The notes under the pieces were generated by a model, which saw only the letters and a program-made list of their open reading frames with translations, ran no database searches and was not told where the DNA came from. Positions 57,065 through 64,000 of a stretch of DNA of 64,000 bases are shown in pieces (the first letter of the stretch is position 1; every line of letters starts with the position of its first letter). Where the stretch lies: assembly GCA_016185305.1 (NCBI GenBank), contig JACPNV010000034.1, positions 1 to 64,000 on the forward strand. The letters are read 5' to 3'. The stretch comes from Actinomycetota bacterium (GTDB taxonomy: Bacteria; Actinomycetota; Acidimicrobiia; Acidimicrobiales; Acidimicrobilacustridaceae). The translations under genes were made by a program, and so were the position numbers.

Positions 57065-58483
57065 CTAGTCGAGGTCGACGAGGCGGCGCGCGTACGTGGT
57101 GGCCGGCCCGGCGTCGTAGCTGCGGAGGATCTGCATCTTCTCCGCTTCGATCGAGCCTTCGGCGTGAACCGCGAGCACGGCGTGGTAGCCGCCGAAGTCG
57201 CGCGTGGTGAGATCGGAGATGAGGTTGATCATGCGGAGGCGCTCGGCCGCGGGCGCCTTGCCGACGAAGTACTTCTCGAGCACGGGCCGGACCTCGTCGG
57301 AGCTCCAGTCGTCGGCACCCGGCCCGGTGACGAGCAAGCCGCCCGCGATGTCCTGCACGTACTCGAGCGCCTCGTGGTACCGGGTGGCGAACGTGTACTT
57401 CGCCATGTTCGTCGTCATCGGGTCGGGGTAGGCGATGCCCGTACGCTCGTCGACCTTGGCCCGGATGGCGGCCATGTGGGTCAGGGCGCGGACCGTCTCC
57501 GCGTAGATGACGAGCTGGGTCAGCTTCTCGCGGATGTGGCCCGCCTTCGTCACGCCGTTCATCTGGGCGATCTCGGCGGCCGCCCCGACCAGCAAGTCGA
57601 CGAGCGGCAGCTTGTAGGAGACGGCGGTGAACCGGTGGTACTCGACGAACGTCAGCGCCAGCGGGCCCGCGAGCTCGGGCTCGCGGCAGACGAACACGCG
57701 ATCCCACGGCACGAACACGTCGTCGAACACCGTGAGGGTCTCGAGCATCTTGTGCTTGGCCGAGAGCGGGAACGCCCACTCGTCGGGCTCGCCCGAGCCG
57801 TACGACGAGATGTACATCGACAGCCCGGGCGCGTTGGCCGGCACCGCGAACGCGACGGCGAAGTCGGCGTCGTCGGCACCCATCGCGCGCGTCGGGAACA
57901 CGATGATCTCGTCGGCGTTGGCGCTTATCGACGTGTGGCACTTGGCGCCGCGCACCACGATGCCTTCGTCGTTGCGGTCGACGACGTGGACGTAGGTGTC
58001 GGGGTCGGGCTGCTGGTGCGGCGACAGCGAGCGATCGCCCTTCACGTCGGTCTGTGCCACCGCCACGGCCAAGTCGCCGCCACGGCAGCGCTCGTAGAAC
58101 GCCTGCACCTTCTCGAGCGATTCGCCCTGCACGGTGCGCAACAACGCGAACAAGCCATCGGAGCCGATCTCTTTGATCAGCGTCACCATCGTGCCGCCGA
58201 GACCGGTGCAGGTCTCGATCAGCTTCGACCGGTTCAGGAGGTCTTCGGTCGAGCGAGGCACCTTGTAGTAGGCGCTGCAGTCCTCGCCGGACTCGGGATC
58301 TTTCCAGACGGCGAGATCGCGGTGCGCCGGGTCTTCGGCCACCTCGTAGTCGATCGCCGCGTGGTCGACCGCGACGCGCAACTCGGGATGCGCGTAGATG
58401 TCGTCGACCTTCTGGCCGCGATAGAAGAGCGTGCGCCCGTCCCGCAGGCTGGCGCGGTAGTCGTCTGGAGTTCTGAGGGCCAT
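57065..58483 (-). CDS. HpaB-family flavoprotein (4-hydroxyphenylacetate 3-hydroxylase-like)
   Basis: 472 residues, start ATG 58483 (MALRTPDDYRASLRDGRTLF) preferred over ATG 58501. Acyl-CoA-dehydrogenase-like fold. Family motifs: TLFYRGQKVDDIYAHPEL, AVAQTDVKGDRSLSPHQQPD, VVRGAKCHTSISANADEIIV, FVPWDRVFVCREPELAG and EYHRFTAVSYKLPLVDLLVG. The family includes FADH2-dependent 4-HPA hydroxylases and 4-hydroxybutyryl-CoA dehydratase. The dehydratase Fe-S site needs His plus Cys 7 residues later; here the position after YHR-x5 is Tyr, so the hydroxylase branch is more likely. No flavin reductase partner is adjacent. Confidence 0.75.
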   Translation of the reverse strand: MALRTPDDYRASLRDGRTLFYRGQKVDDIYAHPELRVAVDHAAIDYEVAEDPAHRDLAVWKDPESGEDCSAYYKVPRSTEDLLNRSKLIETCTGLGGTMVTLIKEIGSDGLFALLRTVQGESLEKVQAFYERCRGGDLAVAVAQTDVKGDRSLSPHQQPDPDTYVHVVDRNDEGIVVRGAKCHTSISANADEIIVFPTRAMGADDADFAVAFAVPANAPGLSMYISSYGSGEPDEWAFPLSAKHKMLETLTVFDDVFVPWDRVFVCREPELAGPLALTFVEYHRFTAVSYKLPLVDLLVGAAAEIAQMNGVTKAGHIREKLTQLVIYAETVRALTHMAAIRAKVDERTGIAYPDPMTTNMAKYTFATRYHEALEYVQDIAGGLLVTGPGADDWSSDEVRPVLEKYFVGKAPAAERLRMINLISDLTTRDFGGYHAVLAVHAEGSIEAEKMQILRSYDAGPATTYARRLVDLD

Positions 58484-58540
58484 GCCGAGCACGGTAGCCA
58501 TCCACCCGCACCGGTGGGCTGGAACGGGTTCTTCCCCGGC

Positions 58541-59701
58541 TCATGACCGAGCCCCGGCCTTCGCGACGCGCTCGTACCACCCGCCGCGACCGTCGACCCA
58601 GCCATCGCGCTGGAGCTGTTCGAGGCTCGCGCTGACCTCGGCGAGCGACCGCCCGGAACGCATGACCAGTTGCTCGAACGTGGCCGGTTGCCAACCGAGC
58701 GCCTCGAGCACGTGCTGGCCGGCCGCGTTTGGCGGCGGCCGAGCCTCAGCGGCGGCCCGAGGCGGCCGATCTTTCAGGCCCAGCTCGACGAGCACGTCGA
58801 GGACGTCACGGGCAACGATCGCTCCTTCTGACAGGAGCTTGTTGGTGCCGGCTGAGGCGGGACTGCGCACCGGCCCTGGCACCGCCATGACGGGGCGCTG
58901 GCGCCGCTCGGCGTCGTCGACGGTGTGCATCGACCCGCCGGCTGCATGGGACTCGACCACGACCAGCACGTCGGCGAGCGCGGCGATGAGGCGGTTTCGG
59001 CTCGTGAAGTGCCACGGCTCCGCGCCGGTGCGGAGGGGGTACTCGCTGAACAGCACACCCCGCTCGACCACCTGCTGCCACAGGCGGCGGTGCTGGCGCG
59101 GGTACACGGTGTCGAGACCGGTGCCGACGACGCCGATGGGCGGGGCGCCCTCCGCGGCGAGCGCACCCGCGTGCGCGGCGCCGTCGATGCCGAGCGCCAA
59201 CCCGGACACCACCGACACGCCCACCGCGGCGAGGTCGCGCCCCAGCTCGAACGCGATGTCGCGCCCATAGCGAGTGCAATCGCGCGTTCCGACGATGCCG
59301 ACCCTCGGCCCGACCACGACGTCGGGGTCGCCGAGCCAGAACAACACCCCGGGCGGCGCGAGATCGCCCGCCAGCACCGCGGGCATGGCGGGATTGCCGA
59401 GAGTTGCGATGCCGATGCCGGCGTCGGCGTGCGCCCGCCACAGCGTCGCCGGGTCGACCCGCGCCGCCACCTGCGCCCACTGCTCGGCGATGGCGCGAGC
59501 GTTCTTCCCCAGCTTCTTTTGCAGGGCGGGCTGGCGGTGCGCGCGACCCGACACCACGTCGCGGGTCCACGTCAGTTCGGGCTCGCCGAGCCGTACTGCC
59601 GCGCGCAACCGGCCCGGTCCCATGTGGGGCAGCGTCGCCATGGCGACGACCCACGCGTCGGGCGGCGGTCGGCTGTCGGTCACGGTCGTTGGTTCCGCCA
59701 T
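58541..59701 (-). CDS. dprA: DNA-processing protein DprA
   Basis: 386 residues. Rossmann-like DprA core: VGPRVGIVGTRDCTRYGRDI, VVSGLALGIDGAAHAGALAA, PIGVVGTGLDTVYPRQHRRL, LFSEYPLRTGAEPWHFTSRN+RLIAAL, and PGPVRSPASAGTNKLLSEGA. A C-terminal winged-helix (QHVLEALGWQPATFEQLVMR) is present. It loads RecA on incoming ssDNA in transformation. It abuts comM, one base apart, so the pair is coupled. Confidence 0.95.
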   Translation of the reverse strand: MAEPTTVTDSRPPPDAWVVAMATLPHMGPGRLRAAVRLGEPELTWTRDVVSGRAHRQPALQKKLGKNARAIAEQWAQVAARVDPATLWRAHADAGIGIATLGNPAMPAVLAGDLAPPGVLFWLGDPDVVVGPRVGIVGTRDCTRYGRDIAFELGRDLAAVGVSVVSGLALGIDGAAHAGALAAEGAPPIGVVGTGLDTVYPRQHRRLWQQVVERGVLFSEYPLRTGAEPWHFTSRNRLIAALADVLVVVESHAAGGSMHTVDDAERRQRPVMAVPGPVRSPASAGTNKLLSEGAIVARDVLDVLVELGLKDRPPRAAAEARPPPNAAGQHVLEALGWQPATFEQLVMRSGRSLAEVSASLEQLQRDGWVDGRGGWYERVAKAGARS

Positions 59702-59702
59702 G

Positions 59703-61220
59703 TCAGACCGCCATCCGCTCGTACAAGAAGGCCGGCTCGTTGCGAAGCTGCATGGCCAGTGCCAACAGATCAGGCCGCAGCGGAGGCTCGACGCCGAGCA
59801 AATCGGCGATCGTCAACGCGACGCAACGGATGCGGCGCAGACCGCGCGCGCTCAGCCGGCCAGAAGCGAGATGCCCTTCGAGCAACTCGTGGCAATCGGC
59901 GTGCAAGGGCGCCAGCTGGTTGAGCGCTCGGGATGTCAGCTGCCCATTGACACATCGCTGGCGTTGCCAGGCACGATGGCGCGCCCGCTCAACCCGCTCG
60001 CGCACCGCTGCGGTCGACTCGCCGGGCTCGCCGCCCAACAGGTCGCGCGGCTCCGGCGGCGAGATGTTGACGCGGAGATCGAACCGATCGAGCAACGGCC
60101 CGGAAAGGCGACGCCCGTAGCGAGCGAGTGACGTGGGGGTGCACCGACAGTGGCCCGGGCCGCGAGCGGCACCGCAGGGGCACGGGTTCATGGCGCCGAC
60201 GAGGAGGAAGCGGGCGGGGTAGCTCACCCGGAAGTTGGCCCGCGCCACACGCACCACGCCTTCTTCCAGGGGTGTTCGCAGCGCTTCCAGCACATCGACG
60301 GGGAACTCGGCCATCTCGTCGAGGAACAGCACGCCGCCGTGCGCGAGGGAGATCTCGCCCGGCGCCATCCAGCTCGAACCGCCGCCGATCACGGCAACCT
60401 TCGAGGCGCCGTGATGGGGGGCGCGCAGCGGCGGTCGCCGCACCAGGCCGCCCGGGGGAAGCGGCGCACCGGCGGCCGAGTGGATGCGCGTGGCCTCCAG
60501 TGCCTCCGCACGGTCGAGCTCGGGCAGCAGCCCGACCAGCCGCGTGGCGAGCATCGTCTTGCCGCCACCAGGCGGCCCGTAGAGCAACAGGTGATGGCCG
60601 CCCGCGGCCGCCACCTCGATCGCCTGGCGGGCAACGGGTTGCCCGCGCACATCGGCAAGGTCGGCCGGCTCGGCGGTCTCGCCGGCCGCGTCGGCGGGCG
60701 GCCGCTCCGGCCAGGGTTCGTCGCCCCACAGGGCCGCGACGAGCTCGCCCAGGGTGGCCACCGAGCGGACGGTGTGGCGGCCCACGAGCTCGGCCTCTTT
60801 TGCGGCCGCGTGACCGACCACGACCGCCGGTTGGGTCACGGCGTCGATCATCGACAGCGTTCCGGGTACCGCTCGGACCGACCCGTCGAGCCCCAGCTCA
60901 CCCACGAACGCAAGGTCGTTGATCGGGAGCCCTGGCACCTTCTCTGACGCCACGAGCACCGCGATCGCGATGGCGAGGTCGAGCCCCGAGCCGCCTTTGC
61001 GCAAACCCGACGGCGCCAGGTTCACGGTGATGCGGCGCAAGGGCCATTCGAGCCCGCTCGAGAGCAGGGCCGCCCTCACCCGATCGCGTGCTTCACGGCA
61101 GACCGTGTCGGGCGAGCCCACGACGGTGAACCCGGGCAAGCCCTTGGAGACGTGCACCTCGACGGTGACGGCGTGCCCGTCGACGCCGAGCAGGGTGGCG
61201 GAATGGACAGTGGCGAACAT
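59703..61220 (-). CDS. comM: YifB/ComM family Mg-chelatase-like AAA ATPase
   Basis: 505 residues. N-terminal ChlI-like domain: HSATLLGVDGHAVTVEVHVS+KGLPGFTVVG and NLAPSGLRKGGSGLDLAIAI. Walker A GPPGGGKTMLATRLVGLLPE at about 215; Walker B GGVLFLDEMAEFPVDVLEAL; then GAMNPCPCGAARGPGHCRCT (Cys cluster) and SGPLLDRFDLRVNI. It acts as a branch-migration helicase in recombination during transformation. The gene usually upstream in this cluster (yraN) is not found in 61221-61777. Confidence 0.94.
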   Translation of the reverse strand: MFATVHSATLLGVDGHAVTVEVHVSKGLPGFTVVGSPDTVCREARDRVRAALLSSGLEWPLRRITVNLAPSGLRKGGSGLDLAIAIAVLVASEKVPGLPINDLAFVGELGLDGSVRAVPGTLSMIDAVTQPAVVVGHAAAKEAELVGRHTVRSVATLGELVAALWGDEPWPERPPADAAGETAEPADLADVRGQPVARQAIEVAAAGGHHLLLYGPPGGGKTMLATRLVGLLPELDRAEALEATRIHSAAGAPLPPGGLVRRPPLRAPHHGASKVAVIGGGSSWMAPGEISLAHGGVLFLDEMAEFPVDVLEALRTPLEEGVVRVARANFRVSYPARFLLVGAMNPCPCGAARGPGHCRCTPTSLARYGRRLSGPLLDRFDLRVNISPPEPRDLLGGEPGESTAAVRERVERARHRAWQRQRCVNGQLTSRALNQLAPLHADCHELLEGHLASGRLSARGLRRIRCVALTIADLLGVEPPLRPDLLALAMQLRNEPAFLYERMAV

Positions 61221-61777
61221 GGATCGCTCCTGGGCGAGCGCGCGTGCGCGCAGATGCGGCGGGGAGGAGGACAGCCGGAGGCCGTCGCTCGAGGAGGACC
61301 ACGAACGTCGGGCAGGTTCGCAAGAGGCGGAACCGGCGGGCGTGGGAACAGCGGGGCGTGTGAGCCGAGTGAGAGCCTGTGCACCTTACCCCGGGGGTAT
61401 GACAGGCCGACCCGGGTCAACACTCGGCGGCGCAGGGTTGGAAGCGGTAGACCCGCGGCCAGCCTGCGCATCGATCCGCTCGCGGTGCGGGCAGATGCGC
61501 ACGCTGGCCGAAGCCAGGCCGCTTCTCACCGCCCTCGGCCGCGAGGGTCCACGGGTCTACCTGCGGCGCAACGGGGAAAAACACAGGTACAGGGGTGCGA
61601 GCTACTGTCCCGCTGCTCGCGTCTCTGGCTGGGGCCCGCCACCTCCCGTCCGGCGGGCCTCAGCGCGATGCCGGGCGTCCAGTGGAGGAGCTCACGGCGC
61701 GGAATCTACGCGGAGAACCTACCCAGGCGGACACCACGTGTTTCTCGCGCAGCGAGCCCCCGCTCCATACTTGTTCG
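61221..61777. other. Noncoding stretch upstream of comM and a small membrane-protein gene
   Basis: No frame in this 557-base gap has family character or a convincing start. It contains strong inverted repeats at 61456-61510 and 61631-61661 and probably the promoters of comM and the 61778 gene. No match to tmRNA, SRP RNA or RNase P RNA hallmarks was found by eye. Confidence 0.5.
61456..61510. other. Long imperfect hairpin, possible structured RNA
   Basis: CGGCCAGC-C-TGCGCAT pairs with ATGCGCA-C-GCTGGCCG, giving 15 base pairs interrupted by one C-C mismatch, with a 23-base loop that itself can pair CCGC-TC-GCGG. Further on, GGCCCGCC-11 bases-GGCGGGCC (61633-61659) forms another stem. This could be part of a noncoding RNA or leader. 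Confidence 0.4.
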
Positions 61778-61888
61778 ATGGGTCTGAACCCGTTCCGCCC
61801 CCAGAAGCGCCGGGCCGGCGACTACGTGATGGTGGCGGCGGCGTTCGCCATCTGCGCCGCTCTCGTGGTCTGGGCCATCCGGGGTTGA
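61778..61888 (+). CDS. Small single-pass membrane protein
   Basis: 36 residues: MGLNPFRPQKRRAGDY followed by one transmembrane helix VMVAAAFAICAALVVWAIRG. CATACT at 61766-61771 lies about 6 bases before the ATG, suggesting a leaderless transcript with that as -10. Similar short MGxNPFRP proteins with one helix occur widely in actinobacteria, in my recollection, without known function. It is followed 4 bases after its stop by the next small gene, so they are probably cotranscribed. Confidence 0.55.
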   Translation: MGLNPFRPQKRRAGDYVMVAAAFAICAALVVWAIRG

Positions 61889-61892
61889 GCGG

Positions 61893-62120
61893 ATGAACCC
61901 GCCGGCACACTGGCCGTTCGCCGACGGCGACGTCGACACCCGCTTCGTCCAACCCTACGAGGCGACCAAGACCTACCTGTGCCCCGGCTGCGAGCAGGAG
62001 ATCCCACCCCGTTCCCACCACATCGTCGCCGTCCCCCGGCACGCTCCCGAGCTGCGCCGCCACTGGCACCGAAGCTGCTGGGATCGCCGCCACCACCGCA
62101 AACCGCGAGGATTGCGCTGA
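61893..62120 (+). CDS. Small zinc-finger-like protein of actinobacterial type
   Basis: 75 residues. Core reads RFVQPYEATKTYLCPGCEQE, then HHIVAVPRHAPELRRHWHRS and CWDRRHH. CPGC plus the later HWH...C give a plausible zinc site resembling a truncated HNH/zinc ribbon. The family is often annotated ATP/GTP-binding without evidence; I do not endorse that. Its stop shares one base with the start of the phosphatase gene (TGATG), so translation is coupled. Confidence 0.65.
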   Translation: MNPPAHWPFADGDVDTRFVQPYEATKTYLCPGCEQEIPPRSHHIVAVPRHAPELRRHWHRSCWDRRHHRKPRGLR

Positions 62121-62806
62121 TGCACCTCATCTTCATTCGACACGGCCAACCCGAATGGGACCGCGACGGGATGGCGGTCGACGATCCCAAGCTGACCTCG
62201 CTTGGCCACGAGCAAGCCAAGCGGCTGGCCGAGCGCCTTGCCGCGGTCGATGACATCCGGGTCGACGAGCTGCTGGTCTCGCCCCTGGCCCGCGCGCACC
62301 AGACCGCCGCGCCCATCAGCGACGCGCTCGGCCTCGAGCCCGTCACGCTCGACTGGCTGCGCGAGATCGCGGCGCCTCCCTTCGAAGGGACGCCGACCGA
62401 GCAGGTGCAGCGGATATTCGCGGAGGCTCGCAAGCGGTCGGTCGACGATCTCTGGGACGGGCTGCCCGGCGGCGAGAGCTTCAGCGGCTTCCACGAGCGG
62501 ATCACCGGTGGAGTCCGCGAGCTGCTGGCCGAGCGCGGGGCCGTACCAGTCTCACCCGCGCCGCCCCTCTGGAAGCTCGAGGACCGTGAGCAGGTCGTGA
62601 TGGTGGTCGCGCACGCCGGCACCAACGCGGCGGCCATCGGCTTCCTGCTCGGCATCACCCCCGTTCCCTGGGAATGGGAGCGCTTCATCTCGTTCCACGC
62701 GTCGGTCAGCACGCTGCTGCCCATGGCCATCAGCGGCGCCAACTCGTTCAGCCTGTTCAAGTTCTCCGATGTGAGCCACCTCCCTGACGATCTGCAGACC
62801 CGCTGA
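62120..62806 (+). CDS. Histidine phosphatase (phosphoglycerate mutase-like) family protein
   Basis: 228 residues from the ATG at 62120 (MHLIFIRHGQPEWDRDGMAV). Catalytic RHG motif at 7-9; second Arg in LLVSPLARAHQTAAP; Glu in WLREIAAPPFEG region; second His in VMVVAHAGTNAAAIGFLLG. A complete active site. The substrate is unknown: small sugar phosphates, nucleotides or phosphoproteins are all possible in this family. It is last of a three-gene unit with the two small genes before it. Confidence 0.88.
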   Translation: MHLIFIRHGQPEWDRDGMAVDDPKLTSLGHEQAKRLAERLAAVDDIRVDELLVSPLARAHQTAAPISDALGLEPVTLDWLREIAAPPFEGTPTEQVQRIFAEARKRSVDDLWDGLPGGESFSGFHERITGGVRELLAERGAVPVSPAPPLWKLEDREQVVMVVAHAGTNAAAIGFLLGITPVPWEWERFISFHASVSTLLPMAISGANSFSLFKFSDVSHLPDDLQTR

Positions 62807-62825
62807 CCGACGCCCGAGCGCACTG

Positions 62826-62841
62826 CTAGCGCTAGCGCTAG
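62826..62841. repeat. 16-bp palindrome of a 6-bp unit (CTAGCG)
   Basis: CTAGCGCTAGCGCTAG, perfectly self-complementary and built of the unit CTAGCG repeated. It lies 18 bases before the start of the following small gene, so it could be an operator. CTAG is usually rare in bacterial DNA, and three occur here within 16 bases. Confidence 0.7.
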
Positions 62842-62859
62842 TACACCGCCGAAGCGAAG

Positions 62860-63156
62860 ATGGGCTTCGACATGACCGTGGGCGAGCTCGCCGAGAGGTA
62901 CAAGTACTGGTGGTACCTCGGCCATCTTCTCGGCATCGATCCCCGACTCGTCCACGACCTCAAGAACAACGAGGAGGCCGGCCGCGTAGATGACATGCGC
63001 GCCGCCGTCACCGCGCCGCCTGAACCCGTCTCGGTGACGCTGGTGGCGGCGACGCGTGACAAAGCGATCGCGAACTACCCCAACGACCTCGCCGAGCTTC
63101 CCGAGCGCACCACCTTCACCGCGGTGGCGGCCGCACCGATCACCGACACCGAATGA
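62860..63156 (+). CDS. Hypothetical small protein
   Basis: 98 residues starting MGFDMTVGELAERYKYWWYL. The first 50 residues look helical with an aromatic-rich patch (YKYWWYLGHLLGIDPRLVHD), then DLKNNEEAGRVDDMRAAVTA. The last ~45 residues are Ala/Val/Thr-rich. I do not recognise the family. The ribosome site is weak (GAAGCGAAG). The 16-bp CTAGCG palindrome lies just upstream. Codon use looks like neighbouring genes, so it is probably real. Confidence 0.5.
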   Translation: MGFDMTVGELAERYKYWWYLGHLLGIDPRLVHDLKNNEEAGRVDDMRAAVTAPPEPVSVTLVAATRDKAIANYPNDLAELPERTTFTAVAAAPITDTE

Positions 63157-63253
63157 GAAGGCGCACAGCCACGCTCGTGCGGGCGCGACACCGCCTCGCT
63201 AACCTTGGACCGGTGGGGCCGAACGGGTCTGGTCCCACCCGGGGGGAGGGGCC

Positions 63254-64000
63254 GTGAACGACGCCGACCGGGAGGTCACGTCCATCCAGGCAAAGCTGAC
63301 GGATGTCGACGGCAGGATCGCCGACCTCGAGACCCAGCTCGAAACGAGGAGCCGTGACGTCGCGCTCGCGGCCGACCTCTTCGTCAAACCCGAGGACGAC
63401 CCCGGGGTCCAGCTCACCAAGGCCGAGGCCGAGAGGAAGGCCCTGCGTGACCGCCTCGACGAGCTCGCGCCGCATTCGGTCATCTTGCTCGAGGCGAAGT
63501 GGAAGACGACGCAGGACCAGATCACGGAGATCGAGGACTCGACGTTCAGGGCCGCGCACGACCCGACGCAAGAACGCGCCCGGATCACTGAACTGCGGAG
63601 CGAGGCGAACGCCCTCGTGGCTCGCGCGGGCGACCTGCGCGCCGCTGAGCTGGGCGCCGACATCGAGGCCGAGGCCCGGCGCATCCTCGACGAACTGAGG
63701 GCGGATGACGCGAAGGCGGACGATGGGGATTCCGCGGTCTCCCCCGAAGCGGACCGCGCTCGCCTTCTCGAACAGGAACTGCGCCCGCACTCGATCACTT
63801 TGCTCGAGGACTCGGTCCGGAGGCTCGATGAACGGATCGAGCGGATAGAGCGCCAGGAAGGGACTGCCCGTCCCGCGATCTGGGAACCCGTGTACCGCCA
63901 GCGCGACGAAGAGCGGGCGCTGCTCGAGGGGCGGCGCGCCAAGCTGCTCGGCCCTGCATCGGATGGAGTGATCGAACAGCCGACGCTGTCTGCTGCAGAA
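63254..64000 (+). CDS. Coiled-coil protein with duplicated PHSxxLLE module (3' end outside window)
   Basis: GTG at 63254 with GGAGGGG 3 bases upstream; open through 64000 (249 codons, no stop). The start is MNDADREVTSIQAKLTDVDG. Heptad-like charged helices dominate. A module appears twice: LDELAPHSVILLEAKWKTTQ (about 68-87) and EQELRPHSITLLEDSVRRLD (about 173-192), each followed by a stretch of the type DQITEIED/DERIERIERQ and then ~25 residues ending in an R-x-ELRS/RALLEGRR helix. Probably a structural or scaffold protein; no enzymatic motif is seen. Function unknown. Confidence 0.7.
   Translation, partial: MNDADREVTSIQAKLTDVDGRIADLETQLETRSRDVALAADLFVKPEDDPGVQLTKAEAERKALRDRLDELAPHSVILLEAKWKTTQDQITEIEDSTFRAAHDPTQERARITELRSEANALVARAGDLRAAELGADIEAEARRILDELRADDAKADDGDSAVSPEADRARLLEQELRPHSITLLEDSVRRLDERIERIERQEGTARPAIWEPVYRQRDEERALLEGRRAKLLGPASDGVIEQPTLSAAE

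Overview
This window is high-GC DNA (about two thirds G+C by eye) with actinobacterial gene content and order. The run rpsB-tsf-pyrH-frr-cdsA-dxr-rseP-ispG-proS, the run rimP-nusA-infB and rbfA-truB-ribF, rpsO-pnp-M16, dapB, dapA-rnj, ftsK, and a WhiG/FliA-type sigma factor with xerC, dprA and comM near rpsB all match Actinomycetota. The style of the proteins (BsaP beside bioB, SURF1, DUF4395-thioredoxin, an N-terminally extended CdsA) suggests the class Acidimicrobiia; that class assignment is inference.

Layout. 1-7600 is a small accessory region. It holds the 5' part of an IS1380-type transposase facing away from a DUF6788 gene across a 30-bp perfect palindrome, a frameshifted C-terminal remnant of an ATPase, one 1,834-residue DUF4011-helicase-nuclease-DUF3320 protein of the Hhe anti-phage type, and a fragment of a BTAD regulator. 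From 7.7 kb onward the content is largely housekeeping: NUDIX, ftsK, bioB with bsaP, rnj, a disrupted dapA, a TetR-controlled pair of diiron proteins, a second TetR with SURF1, a DedA-like protein, an SDR, TMEM175, dapB, a J-domain protein, M16 protease, pnp and rpsO (7.7-28.5 kb). Next come an alpha/beta hydrolase, a secreted FG-GAP protein, ribF-truB-rbfA-DUF503, DUF4395-thioredoxin, infB-nusA-rimP, proS, ispG, rseP, dxr, cdsA, frr, pyrH, tsf and rpsB (28.6-52 kb). The end of the window holds an M23-like/lipase fusion, a glycosyltransferase, sigma factor, xerC, an HpaB-family flavoprotein, dprA, comM, a structured noncoding stretch and several small genes.

How the genes work together. Most of the window is the translation, RNA-processing and precursor core: S2, EF-Ts, RRF, IF2, NusA, RimP, RbfA, TruB, S15, PNPase, RNase J and ProRS. 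Beside it sit isoprenoid (dxr, ispG), phospholipid (cdsA), lysine/DAP (dapA, dapB), biotin (bioB, bsaP) and flavin (ribF) synthesis. Natural-transformation genes (dprA, comM), chromosome-dimer resolution (xerC, ftsK) and a sporulation/motility-type sigma factor complete it.

Most notable observations. (1) An ~84-bp dispersed intergenic repeat with two hairpin arms is present in five clear copies and one degenerate inverted copy, including a nearly identical tandem pair between pyrH and tsf; one copy keeps its first stem with its arms swapped. (2) dapA and ispG each carry an internal deletion in a strongly conserved part, out of frame in dapA and in frame in ispG. (3) A 5 x 21-bp tandem array of small hairpins forms the last codons of a TetR gene at the TetR-diiron gene boundary. 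(4) There is an Hhe-like defence protein. (5) A G-run tandem repeat plus terminator hairpin lies between proS and rimP. (6) CdsA has a disordered extension of about 395 residues. I saw no tRNA, rRNA or CRISPR array.
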